Below are positions 17,288 to 25,364 of a stretch of DNA of 54,172 nt, in pieces (positions within the stretch are counted from its first letter, which is position 1; the number at the start of each line of letters is the position of its first letter). The notes below the pieces were generated by a model. The model saw only the letters and a program-made list of their open reading frames with translations. It was not told the origin of the DNA and searched no databases. Where the stretch lies: positions 1 to 54,172 of the forward strand of contig JAFAZK010000154.1 in NCBI GenBank assembly GCA_019239825.1, given 5' to 3'. A program made the position numbers and the translations under genes. This stretch comes from Verrucomicrobiota bacterium (GTDB lineage: Bacteria; Verrucomicrobiota; Verrucomicrobiia; Chthoniobacterales; JAFAMB01).

Positions 17288-17528
17288 GCCGCGAATGGAC
17301 GCGAACGAAAACCGCGAATGAGCACGAATGGTTGCGACAAGGGCGATTCCCGGCTGAGTCCTGAGCGGAACGATATTCCAACTCTCAGAGCGCCAGACCC
17401 AGACCCCTAGGAAGATCAGCACCTTGCTTAGAGAGCGTCTCGTTGGCGCCGATCACCGTAATGCTGCTCACCTAGAAGAATCATTATTCGTGTACGTTCG
17501 CGGTTTTCCTTAGCGTCCATTCGCGGTT
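17288..17528. repeat. gene-less inverted element of the CCGCGAATGGACGCGAA family
   Basis: The left arm (17288-17331: GCCGCGAATGGACGCGAA, AACCGCGAATGAGCACGAA) begins on the base after the DHA2 transporter stop. The right arm (17486-17528: TTCGTGTACGTTCGCGGTTT, GCGTCCATTCGCGGTTG) is its complement and runs 19 bp into the next gene's 3' end. The interior of about 150 bp holds no gene. The same words flank the GxxExxY gene at 30.1-30.8 kb. Confidence 0.85.
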
Positions 17529-18907
17529 GCTAGTTCTCGGAGTCTGCGCCCTGAACGCAAATTGCGCTCAATCCATTCAAGGGGAACTCCTTTAGTTTCA
17601 GGTACCAGCGCAAAGCAATACCAGAGCCCGGCCCCAGAAAGCATGGCGTAAAGCAGAAACGTCCAAACATTTCCCAGCCCGTTTAAGAGGCTAAGAAAAG
17701 TGAGTGACACGAAAAAGTTGCTCAACCAATTCGCGGTAGTTGCAATGCTGGCGGCTTGGCCCCGGATGTTAAGCGGGAAAATTTCCGATATTAGAAGCCA
17801 GAACACCGGACCAAGTCCGATGGCAAAAGAGGCGATATAGACCACCAGACTGAGCACGCCAATCCATTTAAGGGCGGAACCACCCAGGGCGAAGCCGATT
17901 GCCAGCAATACCAGTGATAGCGACATTCCGGTCAGGCTGCTTAGCAGTAGAGGCCGGCGTCCAACCCGGTCAACCAGCGGGATCGCAACGATCGTCATGA
18001 TAACATTAACCAGCCCAACACCGGCCGTTGCCGTAATTGACGCTTGAGCGGATTGAAACCCAGCCGCCTGAAAAATAGTAGGCGCATAATAAATGACCGT
18101 ATTAATCCCGGTTACTTGCTGGATCACGGCTAGCCCAGCGCCTAAAAAAATGACCCGCATACTCATGGGCCGTAGCAGATCAGCAATCTTGCCTCTACCA
18201 GTTTGGGCGTGCTCCAGGATCTCGTCGATTTCAGCTCGGTTGTCGTCAGTCGCGCGAATTCGAGCTAATGTTTCCGTCGCGCGCTCCCTGAACCCGTGCA
18301 GTAATAACCAACGCGGGCTTTCCGGCAGAAACACGACTCCAAGCTCGAGCGCGATCGCCGGTAACACACCTGAAGCCAGCATCCAACGCCAGCTCTGGTT
18401 AGGCGCAAACAGCGCGTCCACCACGTACGAAAGCAGGATCCCAACCGTGATTGCGAGTTGGTTCAGTGTCACCAGACCTCCTCGCAAGTTAGGAGGTGCG
18501 ATTTCTCCAATGTAGAGAGGCGCAGTGTAAGACGCCACTCCGATGGCTAAACCAACCGCGAGCCGGCCCACGATTAGAAGCCCTACATTCGGCGCAATTG
18601 CGGAAATAATGGAGCCAACACTGAAAACACCTGCAGTTATTAGAATGGTGGATCTGCGGCCAGTCGCATCCGTAACCCGGCCACTAAGTACACACCCGCA
18701 AACCGCTCCAATCAGTGCCGCGCTCACTAAGAATTCTTCCGTCAGCGGCGCCAGATGAAACTCGTTCTTTATAAACAGAATCGCTCCGGAAATTATACCG
18801 GTATCGAATCCAAAGAGTAATCCGGCTAATGCTGCGATCCCGGCGGTTAGCTCGACAAAGCCCGGGCTTCGCGGCTTCGGCGTCGGGGTTCCAGACTGAA
18901 CGTCCAT
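17510..18907 (-). CDS. sugar:proton symporter, MFS sugar-porter family (XylE/AraE-like)
   Basis: A 465-residue, twelve-helix sugar porter. Signatures: GLLFGFDTGIISGAILFI in helix 1, RxGRR-type [14 protein letters not shown] after helix 2, GLAIGVASYTAPLYIGEIAP, PESPRWLLLHG at the end of the first half, QQVTGINTVIYYAPTIFQ in helix 7, GRRPLLL in the second half and the terminal PETKGVPLE. These place it with XylE/GalP/AraE-type proton symporters for pentoses or hexoses. The last five codons and the TAA stop are contributed by the repeat word ACCGCGAATGGACGC, so the native C-terminus was probably replaced. Confidence 0.93.
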   Translation of the reverse strand: MDVQSGTPTPKPRSPGFVELTAGIAALAGLLFGFDTGIISGAILFIKNEFHLAPLTEEFLVSAALIGAVCGCVLSGRVTDATGRRSTILITAGVFSVGSIISAIAPNVGLLIVGRLAVGLAIGVASYTAPLYIGEIAPPNLRGGLVTLNQLAITVGILLSYVVDALFAPNQSWRWMLASGVLPAIALELGVVFLPESPRWLLLHGFRERATETLARIRATDDNRAEIDEILEHAQTGRGKIADLLRPMSMRVIFLGAGLAVIQQVTGINTVIYYAPTIFQAAGFQSAQASITATAGVGLVNVIMTIVAIPLVDRVGRRPLLLSSLTGMSLSLVLLAIGFALGGSALKWIGVLSLVVYIASFAIGLGPVFWLLISEIFPLNIRGQAASIATTANWLSNFFVSLTFLSLLNGLGNVWTFLLYAMLSGAGLWYCFALVPETKGVPLEWIERNLRSGRRLRELATANGR

Positions 18908-18938
18908 CCTATAACGTTACGGCGCTCGGAACGAAAAC

Positions 18939-19166
18939 CAACCGCGAATGGACACGAAGAGAAAACCGCGAATGGACGCGAATCAGTAGGGCAACTGTGA
19001 GCAACAACGAACCACAAAACTTCAACCGCAGATGAACGCAGAAATACGCAGATAAAAGACGCCAACTTCCGACACCGAGAAATTCAAATTCGTGTCCATT
19101 CGCGGTTTTCTCTTCGCGTCCATTCGTGGTTACTATCTGCGTGAATCTGCGTCCATCTGCGGTTGG
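18939..19166. repeat. two interleaved inverted repeats (GAATGGACACGAA and CAGATGAACGCAG words)
   Basis: Arm A at 18939-18982 (ACCGCGAATGGACACGAA, AAACCGCGAATGGACGCGAA) pairs with 19088-19130 (TTCGTGTCCATTCGCGGTTT, TCTTCGCGTCCATTCGTGG). Arm B at 19023-19054 (CAACCGCAGATGAACGCAG, ATACGCAGATAA) pairs with 19133-19166 (TATCTGCGTGAATCTGCG, TCCATCTGCGGTTG). The order is A-B-A'-B', so both helices cannot nest as a simple hairpin. It fills the gap between the sugar-porter start and the YgjP-like stop; no gene inside. Confidence 0.82.
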
Positions 19167-19187
19167 TTTTTAATCCGGGTCTGGGCC

Positions 19188-20003
19188 TTACATCACCCAG
19201 CGGGGCAGGGTTCGGGAGACATCCGTTAGCGCCCGATCTAATTTGCGCCAATTTGGTTCGAACCGTTCGACCAATCTCCAGAATCGAATGGAGTGGTTCA
19301 GTTCTTTGGTATGGCAAAGTTCATGCAGAAGCACATAGGTGGCTATCTCCGGCACCACGAATAAAAGGCGGGCGTTTAGACTGATATTTCCATTTCTGGA
19401 ACAACTACCCCAGCGAGTCTTTTGTAACCTCACGGTTATACGTGCATATTTCAGCTGGGTTCGTTCGCTCAGTTGTTTTAGCCAAGCGCTAAATGCTTTT
19501 TCAGCTCGAGCAATCAACCAAGTACGCAATAATGTCTGCCAGCCGCCGCCATCGCGCAGATCGCCACGCAGATGAAGATGATGAGGCGCCCGCTCTTCTA
19601 ATCGGGGACGCGCTCCGACGATATGCTCCCGGGTAACCGTCCAGATCTCAGCCACTGCCGGCAAAGCAATAGATGAAGGTGGAGTCTGCAGCTCCCGGTT
19701 GGTTGCCACTTGCTCATCGCAAAGTTTCTTGAGCGCACGTTCGATCCAAGCGCGGTTCTTGGCTATGATCTCAGGAATTTGCCGCCGTGCCGCCGCCGAA
19801 GGTACCACCACCTCTAAACCGTGCGTAACGGTCACGCGTAAGATAATTCGTTTTGCCCGCCGATTTTCGCGTACTCGATAGTTGAAATCCGGTCGTGCGG
19901 TCTTATCTGCTATTCCTTCAGCGAACGGAGAACGCGTCGCGCCGTAGCTGGCGGAGGCAGAAGCCTCCGCGAACTGCAGGAATAGCTGATCTGGTGTACC
20001 CAT
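19188..20003 (-). CDS. YgjP/SprT-like metallopeptidase (DUF45, M48-related)
   Basis: A 271-residue protein of the YgjP family. The metallopeptidase motif YVLLHELCHTKELNHSIRFW (HExxH, with the third His at +9) lies near the C-terminus, preceded by the family block RWGSCSRNGNISLNARLLF. The N-terminal domain starts with FNYRVRENRRAKRIILRV, the usual beginning. Ahead of it is an unusual 40-residue stretch (EASASASYGATRSPFAEG) that looks encoded by a GCCTCCGCC/GGCGGAGGC repeat at 19921-19974. In some genomes the family lies beside type I restriction genes; not here. Confidence 0.88.
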   Translation of the reverse strand: MGTPDQLFLQFAEASASASYGATRSPFAEGIADKTARPDFNYRVRENRRAKRIILRVTVTHGLEVVVPSAAARRQIPEIIAKNRAWIERALKKLCDEQVATNRELQTPPSSIALPAVAEIWTVTREHIVGARPRLEERAPHHLHLRGDLRDGGGWQTLLRTWLIARAEKAFSAWLKQLSERTQLKYARITVRLQKTRWGSCSRNGNISLNARLLFVVPEIATYVLLHELCHTKELNHSIRFWRLVERFEPNWRKLDRALTDVSRTLPRWVM

Positions 20004-20043
20004 CGGCGAGCCTGAGGATATCAGAGTTCCGATTCGGATATAC

Positions 20044-20850
20044 TCAATTCTGAGGCGCCACTTCAGCTAAAAATTTAAAAAGTATTTCGTTGAACTCGTG
20101 CGGACGTTCCACGTTGCCGATATGAGCCGCACCGGCGAGAACTTTCAATTCCGCATTCTTGATCTGAGATTGCATAGTTCTAGAAACACTCACGGGAAAC
20201 GCCGGATCGAGTTCGCCAGGAATCAAAAGGGTTGGGGCGGTGATGTTCGGGAGTCGATCGAGCATATCGAGTTCTTGAATCGCCCGACAAGCGTTGATGA
20301 AGCCGGCGGGAGAGGTCTTTCTGTACATCCGTTTTACCCACTCGATGGTAGCCGGAGCATCGCTCAAAAATTGCGGAGTGAACCATCTGCCCATTGAACC
20401 GTCGACCTGGGGCTCGATCCCTCGCTCACTCACCTGAGCGATACGATCGCCGAAGATTTTTTTCCCGGTCTCGTCGGTTTGGAAACCCGTACTGCAAAGG
20501 ACCAACGCTTGCAGCCGATCCGGAAAAAGCGATGCGAAATGCTGGGCAATCATGCCGCCGATCGATAATCCCACCAATGTTGCCCGACTGATTCCTGTGT
20601 GATCGAGAAGCGTAGCCAGATCATTGGCGAGGTCGTCGAACGAATCTTGCCCAACGGGAGGGTCACTTTCGCCATGACCCGGCAGGTCGTAAATCAGAAC
20701 TCGGAATTGCGTGGTTAAAAGGGGCAACTGATACCCCCAGATATTGCCATTCGATCCTAAGGCATGGCCAAGCACCACAGCAGGCGCGCCCTCCAGCCCG
20801 AGCAGGCTGTAGGCGATGTTTCTTCCTTTAATCTCCGTCTTCTGTTTCAT
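20044..20850 (-). CDS. alpha/beta hydrolase, 3-oxoadipate enol-lactonase (PcaD)-like
   Basis: A 268-residue alpha/beta hydrolase. Oxyanion segment VVLGHALGSNGNIWG, DLPGHGESDPP, nucleophile elbow LVGLSIGGMIAQHFA (Ser), acid in TLLIPGELDPAFPV and His in AAHIGNVERPHEFNE. The LGSNGxxW and GLSIGG features are those of 3-oxoadipate enol-lactonases, which open the lactone ring in the beta-ketoadipate pathway. No pcaB/C/IJ genes are seen, so the substrate stays open. It is divergent from the aldo/keto reductase. Confidence 0.87.
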   Translation of the reverse strand: MKQKTEIKGRNIAYSLLGLEGAPAVVLGHALGSNGNIWGYQLPLLTTQFRVLIYDLPGHGESDPPVGQDSFDDLANDLATLLDHTGISRATLVGLSIGGMIAQHFASLFPDRLQALVLCSTGFQTDETGKKIFGDRIAQVSERGIEPQVDGSMGRWFTPQFLSDAPATIEWVKRMYRKTSPAGFINACRAIQELDMLDRLPNITAPTLLIPGELDPAFPVSVSRTMQSQIKNAELKVLAGAAHIGNVERPHEFNEILFKFLAEVAPQN

Positions 20851-21062
20851 CGGTGGAATTAATTGAACCTTCCTCGGGTCTGACGGTCCAGCAGCAGAGT
20901 ATTCGCGTCAATACGAGATGGGATCACCCGACTTCAATTTCCTGCCTCAAAAGGGTAACTCAGCGCCTGCTCGAACGTTCTAGTCTTAGGAATTGTCGCC
21001 ATGCGCAATCGTGCTTACAGTGTCAGCGACAGGTAAAAATCGTATAATTGGACCTTATCGAA
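20851..21062. promoter_or_regulatory. divergent promoter region (hydrolase / aldo-keto reductase)
   Basis: Two genes start outward from this 212-bp gap. A TATAAT hexamer lies at 21043-21048, 15 bp before the reductase ATG, implying a very short leader if used; no good -35 lies at the right distance. No repeat element is seen, unlike other gaps of this size. Confidence 0.25.
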
Positions 21063-22058
21063 ATGGAAACAATCAGTTGTGAAAACGTTCCCGTTCCTCT
21101 CGGACGGGTGGGACTGGGAACTTGGGCGATCGGTGGCTGGATGTGGGGTGGCTCCGACGAAGCGGAATGTATCAGGGCCATCCAACACGCCGTCGATACC
21201 GGTATCAATCTCATCGATACGGCTCCGGTTTACGGCTTTGGCCGATCTGAAGAGATCGTAGGTAAGGCTCTGGCTGAAGGGGGCCGACGAGACCGGGCGG
21301 TATTAGCAACCAAGGTGGCGCTCGAGTGGACCAACGATGGCAAAGTCTACCGTAATTCAACCGCCGCTCGCATCCAAAAGGAGATTGACGAATCGCTGCG
21401 CCGCCTTCGGACTGATCGGATTGACATTTACCAAGTGCACTGGCCTGATCCTTTGGTTCCAATCGAGGAAACCGCGGGTGCGCTACTAAACCTGCAAAAG
21501 CAGGGTAAAATTCTTGCCCTCGGCGTCAGTAATTATTCGCCGGAGCAAATGGATCGTTGGCGCCAGCTTGCCCCGTTACATACTACCCAGCCGCCCTATA
21601 ACGTTTTCGAGCGTGAGATCGAGGCGGATGTCTTGCCTTACTCTCTGCAACACAAACTAATCGTTCTTTCGTATGGCGCGATTTGCCGCGGATTGCTGTC
21701 CGGGAAAGTCACGGCCGCGCGAAAATTTGAAGGCGACGACTTAAGAAATAAAGATCCGAAATTCCTGCCGCCGCGTCTCGATCAATATCTGGCTGCCGTT
21801 GACCGGCTAGGCGCTTATGCCAAGAAGAAGTATGGGCGGAGCGTGTTGGCGTTCGCGGTTCGATGGATCCTCGATCGCGGCGAAACCATGACCGCCCTAT
21901 GGGGAGCTCGATCAGCTAGCCAATTAGACGCCGTAGCAGAAGCTTTCGGCTGGAAACTGGAGCCCGAAGATTACCAAGAGGTCGATAAAATCCTGACCGA
22001 CACTATAAAAGATCCGGTCGGTCCGGAGTTTATGGCGCCCCCTTCTCGTAACGAGTGA
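21063..22058 (+). CDS. aldo/keto reductase
   Basis: A 331-residue TIM-barrel aldo/keto reductase: LGLGTWAIGG-type start, NLIDTAPVYGFGRSEEIVGKAL (catalytic Asp and Tyr), Lys in AVLATKVALEW, the His of DIYQVHWPDP, GVSNYSPEQM and the cofactor-binding C-terminal segment ALWGARSASQLD. It resembles the YajO/IolS/Tas subgroup that reduces aldehydes or sugars with NADPH. The TTG at 21048 is possible, but the ATG at 21063 (METISCENV) is preferred. The gene is single and followed by the largest palindromic element of the window. Confidence 0.92.
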   Translation: METISCENVPVPLGRVGLGTWAIGGWMWGGSDEAECIRAIQHAVDTGINLIDTAPVYGFGRSEEIVGKALAEGGRRDRAVLATKVALEWTNDGKVYRNSTAARIQKEIDESLRRLRTDRIDIYQVHWPDPLVPIEETAGALLNLQKQGKILALGVSNYSPEQMDRWRQLAPLHTTQPPYNVFEREIEADVLPYSLQHKLIVLSYGAICRGLLSGKVTAARKFEGDDLRNKDPKFLPPRLDQYLAAVDRLGAYAKKKYGRSVLAFAVRWILDRGETMTALWGARSASQLDAVAEAFGWKLEPEDYQEVDKILTDTIKDPVGPEFMAPPSRNE

Positions 22059-22086
22059 CAAGCCTGCCCTGAGCAAAGCCCAGTCT

Positions 22087-22555
22087 AGCCGCGGAGCGGC
22101 GAAATATTTATGGCTTAGGGACTCTTGAAAAACGGGTTGTTCTGTCCCGCGACGTCCGATGGTAGCGTAGCCTGGAGGGGAGCCGCTTTGGAACGTGCCT
22201 AAAGATCTCGTGATATTCTCTCCATTGCGAGGAAGACCAGATACGGGGTTAAACGGGCGGCTCCCGGAAACTACTGCACGTCAGGTTTTGTTCATCGTTG
22301 CGTTCCAAGAATGTTCGCCCGCGTGACGTACCAACAAATCTAACACGCGCTGAAACGTTCCCGGGAGCCGCCCGTTTAAGGAGATTTCCGGTCATGCACA
22401 CGTCTAGGCAAATATCGCCGGGTCGCCTCTTACGTGCCAAAGCGGCTCCCCTCCAGGCCACGCTACCATCAATTCCCTCTCAGGGACGGATGAGCCGTCA
22501 CCTGACTGGTTTTTCAACAGTCTGCTAGGCTCTAAATATTTCACGCTTCGCGGCT
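22087..22555. repeat. nested palindromic element, copy A (GGAGCCGC family), inside a larger palindrome
   Basis: At least four pairs of arms are nested. Outermost: AGCCGCGGAGCGGCGAAATA (from 22087) with its imperfect complement at 22533-22555. Next: TTGAAAAAC 22125-22133 with GTTTTTCAA 22509-22517. Next: 34-bp arms 22158-22191 and 22437-22470, 33 of 34 matching, containing CCTGGAGGGGAGCCGCTTTG. Innermost: TTAAACGGGCGGCTCCCGG 22249-22267 with a perfect complement at 22361-22379. The stretch after the left 34-bp arm (GATCTCGTGATATTCTCTCC) is nearly identical in copy B. No gene is present in the whole 22059-22640 gap. Confidence 0.9.
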
Positions 22556-22640
22556 CATGTCCACCCCGCCCTGAGCAGGCGTCAAGCTTCACGAAGCTCT
22601 TGGTACATCGACTGTCCCGCGGTAAACTGTCGGTTGACGG

Positions 22641-23849
22641 ATGGAGCAGCAATCGATCGAATTTCTTCGGCGTTTAGACAAGTACCTGGATGAAGCAGAA
22701 CCTAAACTCATCGCGTATCGACGCCAGATTCATCAACACCCGGATCTGAGCGGCCAAGAGAGAAATACTGCCCGCTTCATTAGCCACGTTCTCGCCGGCG
22801 CGGCCATTCCACACCGAATCGCAGCCAACGGGTGCGGGATCATTACCGACATCATTCGCTCACCCGATCCGGCAGCGCCGGTTATCGCGCTGCGAGCAGA
22901 TATCGACGCGTTACCCATCCAAGAGGAAACCGACATCCCTTTCCGCTCGAACAACCCTGGGGTGATGCACGCGTGCGGCCATGATGCACATGCCGCGATG
23001 CTTCTGACGACCGCACTCGCACTCAAGCAGGAAGACAATCTACCTTTCTCCTGGCGCGCCATTTTCCAGCCTAGCGAAGAAGAAGGGCAAGGAGCTCAGC
23101 AATTAATTCAGGAAGGCGCGCTCGAAAATGTCGATAGCATTCTGGCCTTGCATGTCGATCCGAATCGGCAGCTTGGGAAGGCGGGGATTACTCCGGGTCC
23201 TCGGACCGCTTTCTGTCGTGATTTCCAGATAGAAGTCCGCGGGCAAGGAGGACACGCTGCCCGGCCTTATGCCACGATCGATCCGATCGCAGCCGCTGCT
23301 CATCTGATCACTCTGATTTATCAAGCGCTGCCCCGGAGCGCCGACGCTCGTGACCCCATGGTAATAACCATCGGTATGATCCAAGGCGGACACACGAGCA
23401 ACGTGATTCCGGACTTAGTCACGCTGAAAGGAACGATTCGCGCTCTTCGGCGAGAGGTGGCGATTGAGGCTAGTTCAACTCTCGAACGGCTCTCGGAAGC
23501 AACCGCTCAAGCATTCAGAGCCGATATAAAGGTGGAGTTTAGGAATCTGTTGAACGGCATGGCGAATGACGAGCTGACTGCGCACGCTTGGGCTGAAGTA
23601 GCTCGCGAGTTCCTTGGCCCAGAGAATGTCGTGTCTAATGATCCGCCAAGTCTTGGCGGCGAGGATTTCGCTGATTACGTCGCCAGAGTGCCGGGCTGTA
23701 TGTTAACCCTGGGAGTAGCCTTCCCGGATAGGAAGGTAACACCTCTACATACGGCTACTTTTGAGCTCAATGAAGCCGCTTTGTTAACCGGGCCCAAACT
23801 CCTGGCGCGATGCATGCTGCATTGGAGCAGAAAGCGAGCGAGAGTGTGA
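22641..23849 (+). CDS. M20D amidohydrolase (hippurate hydrolase / N-acyl-amino-acid amidohydrolase-like)
   Basis: A 402-residue M20 peptidase-family enzyme. Metal-site motifs are intact: RADIDALPIQEETD (Asp), MHACGHDAHAAMLL (Cys/His), QPSEEEGQGA (Glu pair), LHVDP and the C-terminal SLGGEDFADY. The dimerisation domain begins at GQGGHAARPYATIDPI. The family removes acyl groups from amino acids (hippuricase, IAA-amino-acid hydrolase, AmaA). The ATG at 22641 places the first conserved Arg-His block normally. Its stop overlaps the transglutaminase start by four bases. Confidence 0.92.
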   Translation: MEQQSIEFLRRLDKYLDEAEPKLIAYRRQIHQHPDLSGQERNTARFISHVLAGAAIPHRIAANGCGIITDIIRSPDPAAPVIALRADIDALPIQEETDIPFRSNNPGVMHACGHDAHAAMLLTTALALKQEDNLPFSWRAIFQPSEEEGQGAQQLIQEGALENVDSILALHVDPNRQLGKAGITPGPRTAFCRDFQIEVRGQGGHAARPYATIDPIAAAAHLITLIYQALPRSADARDPMVITIGMIQGGHTSNVIPDLVTLKGTIRALRREVAIEASSTLERLSEATAQAFRADIKVEFRNLLNGMANDELTAHAWAEVAREFLGPENVVSNDPPSLGGEDFADYVARVPGCMLTLGVAFPDRKVTPLHTATFELNEAALLTGPKLLARCMLHWSRKRARV

Positions 23850-24670
23850 TCTTAATCAAACTTGGTTACGATATCGCCTTCGGTCTTCCGGCCGCCACCA
23901 CCATTGTCTACGTCCTACACGTTCATCCTTCTCGCACTGCGGACTTGGTGACTCCGGAAAGTTTCCGCATTGAACCGAGTTTGCCGGTTGAAGAGTACTT
24001 TGACGGATTCGGGAATCGTTGTGGTCGCGTAAATGCACCGGCAGGTAGTATTCGGTTGCTTAACGAAGCAGTTATCCGGGATTCCGGTGAGCTCGATGCT
24101 TCCGTCCCCACCGAATGCCAGAATGATGTTACTTCGTTGCCGCTCGAGACCCTGGCTTTCGTTCTTCCGAGCCGATACTGCGAGGTTGATAGTGAATTGC
24201 TCGAATTTGCCTGGTCGACCTTTGGCTCAATACCGCCCGGTTGGCAGCGCGTACAAGCGGTCTGTGACTTTGTCCACGGGCATATCCGATTTGACTACAT
24301 GCGGGCAAGAGCCAACCGGACAGCGCTTGAGGCGTTTCATGAAAGAGTTGGCGTTTGCCGCGACTTTACTCATTTGGCGATTACCTTGTGCCGCTGCCTG
24401 AATTTTCCCGCGCGTTACGTCACAGGTTATCTGGGCGATATTGGGGTCATTCCCAGTCCGGACCCGATGGACTTCAGCGCTTGGTTCGAAGTTTTTCTGG
24501 GTAAGCAGTGGTACACTTTTGACGCTCGCCACAACGCGCGCCGAATCGGTCGGGTCGTGATTGGCAGAGGTCGCGATGCCGGCGACGTTCCGATCACCAT
24601 GGCATTTGGAAAGCATTCTTTAGTGCATTTCGAGGTCATCACGGAACAAATTGACGAAGCCAAACCGTGA
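23846..24670 (+). CDS. transglutaminase-like cysteine protease family protein
   Basis: A 274-residue protein with an N-terminal Tgase-associated beta domain (ILIKLGYDIAFGLPAATTIV) and a transglutaminase/protease core. The catalytic Cys is in ERVGVCRDFTHLAITLC, the His and Asp in MDFSAWFEVFLGKQWYTFDARHNARRIGR. Many such proteins are peptidases or amide hydrolases. The start is taken as GTG at 23846, overlapping the amidohydrolase TGA as GTGA; this gives the usual family N-terminus, whereas the ATG at 23810 adds 12 residues over the preceding gene. Confidence 0.87.
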   Translation: MILIKLGYDIAFGLPAATTIVYVLHVHPSRTADLVTPESFRIEPSLPVEEYFDGFGNRCGRVNAPAGSIRLLNEAVIRDSGELDASVPTECQNDVTSLPLETLAFVLPSRYCEVDSELLEFAWSTFGSIPPGWQRVQAVCDFVHGHIRFDYMRARANRTALEAFHERVGVCRDFTHLAITLCRCLNFPARYVTGYLGDIGVIPSPDPMDFSAWFEVFLGKQWYTFDARHNARRIGRVVIGRGRDAGDVPITMAFGKHSLVHFEVITEQIDEAKP

Positions 24671-24715
24671 TGGCGTTAGATTTCAGTTGCTAACTAAGCA
24701 TTTTTCTGGTTTGCT

Positions 24716-24812
24716 CCATCCCTCTCTTTGGAAGGAGGCAATATGATCCAAACGCGAATTGACTGGTTTTGCTCGCAGCGTCGTATGGTCGTATTGCCCC
24801 ACCTAGGGATGG
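24716..24812. repeat. imperfect palindrome
   Basis: CCATCCCT 24716-24723 pairs with AGGGATGG 24805-24812 and GGCAATATGA 24737-24746 with TCGTATTGCC 24789-24798 (one mismatch). It lies in the 296-bp gap after the transglutaminase gene; nothing else was seen in that gap. Confidence 0.55.
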
Positions 24813-24966
24813 CTAAGCCGTAAAATCGGCTCTCGACGCTCGTCCGCCGCAATCGCGGCGTATTTCCTTCGGTCAACCTGAGTCGCGCTGAGCGCGCTCA
24901 CGGTGAGTAACCACAATCCTTCACTCGATCAGAGATACCTCTGTCGATTCGCCGTTACCAAGCTCG

Positions 24967-25254
24967 ATGATTACCACAGAACAGCCTGAGAATGCCAAGA
25001 CGACCCAGAAACGGGCCGCAGGCTCCGATTTGCAGAGTGAAAAAATCATCGATTTCTTCACCGCGCGACGCGCTTTGTTAAAAGAAGCCGAAGCGGAGGA
25101 CCGATTACTAGGGTTAGAAGAAACGGTTCGCTTAGCTGCGGAGCAAAGACGACGTTATATCCGCTTACCGGATCCGGTCGCGGACACCGCACTGCTGTTC
25201 ATTTTGATAGCGGCGGTGTTGCTCGCGCTCCTGGTCATTGCCGGCTTTGGGTGA
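24967..25254 (+). CDS. small single-pass membrane protein of unknown function
   Basis: A 95-residue protein: about 70 polar residues with a helical, charge-rich segment (FFTARRALLKEAEAEDRLLG, VRLAAEQRRRYIRLPD) and one C-terminal hydrophobic helix (ALLFILIAAVLLALLVIAGF). It is a probable tail-anchored membrane protein. I do not recognise a family. It converges with the isochorismatase gene across a perfect hairpin. Confidence 0.55.
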   Translation: MITTEQPENAKTTQKRAAGSDLQSEKIIDFFTARRALLKEAEAEDRLLGLEETVRLAAEQRRRYIRLPDPVADTALLFILIAAVLLALLVIAGFG

Positions 25255-25306
25255 AAGTAAGGGAAGCGAAACTGCGCACCGGCGAAACGGCGAACGTGGC
25301 GACAAA

Positions 25307-25331
25307 GCGATTGCCACGAAGTGGCAATCGC
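25307..25331. repeat. perfect 11-bp palindrome between convergent genes
   Basis: GCGATTGCCAC, loop GAA, then GTGGCAATCGC. It lies midway between the stops at 25254 and 25365. There is no T-run on either side, but the stem could act as a bidirectional terminator or mRNA 3'-end stabiliser. Confidence 0.75.
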
Positions 25332-25364
25332 AGTTTCACCGGTACGCCCAATCGCCTCTCGCAA

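Noticed and set aside
14295..20850. A beta-ketoadipate pathway cluster (thiolase plus enol-lactonase)
   Set aside because: The two genes are 4.4 kb apart on opposite strands with transporters and a peptidase between and no other pca gene; sequence supports the families, not the pathway.
22117..22527. TTGAAAAAC ends around copy A as ends of an IS1182- or ISXO2-like insertion sequence
   Set aside because: The inner 400 bp has no transposase frame; only the end words are similar, so it can at most be a miniature derivative.
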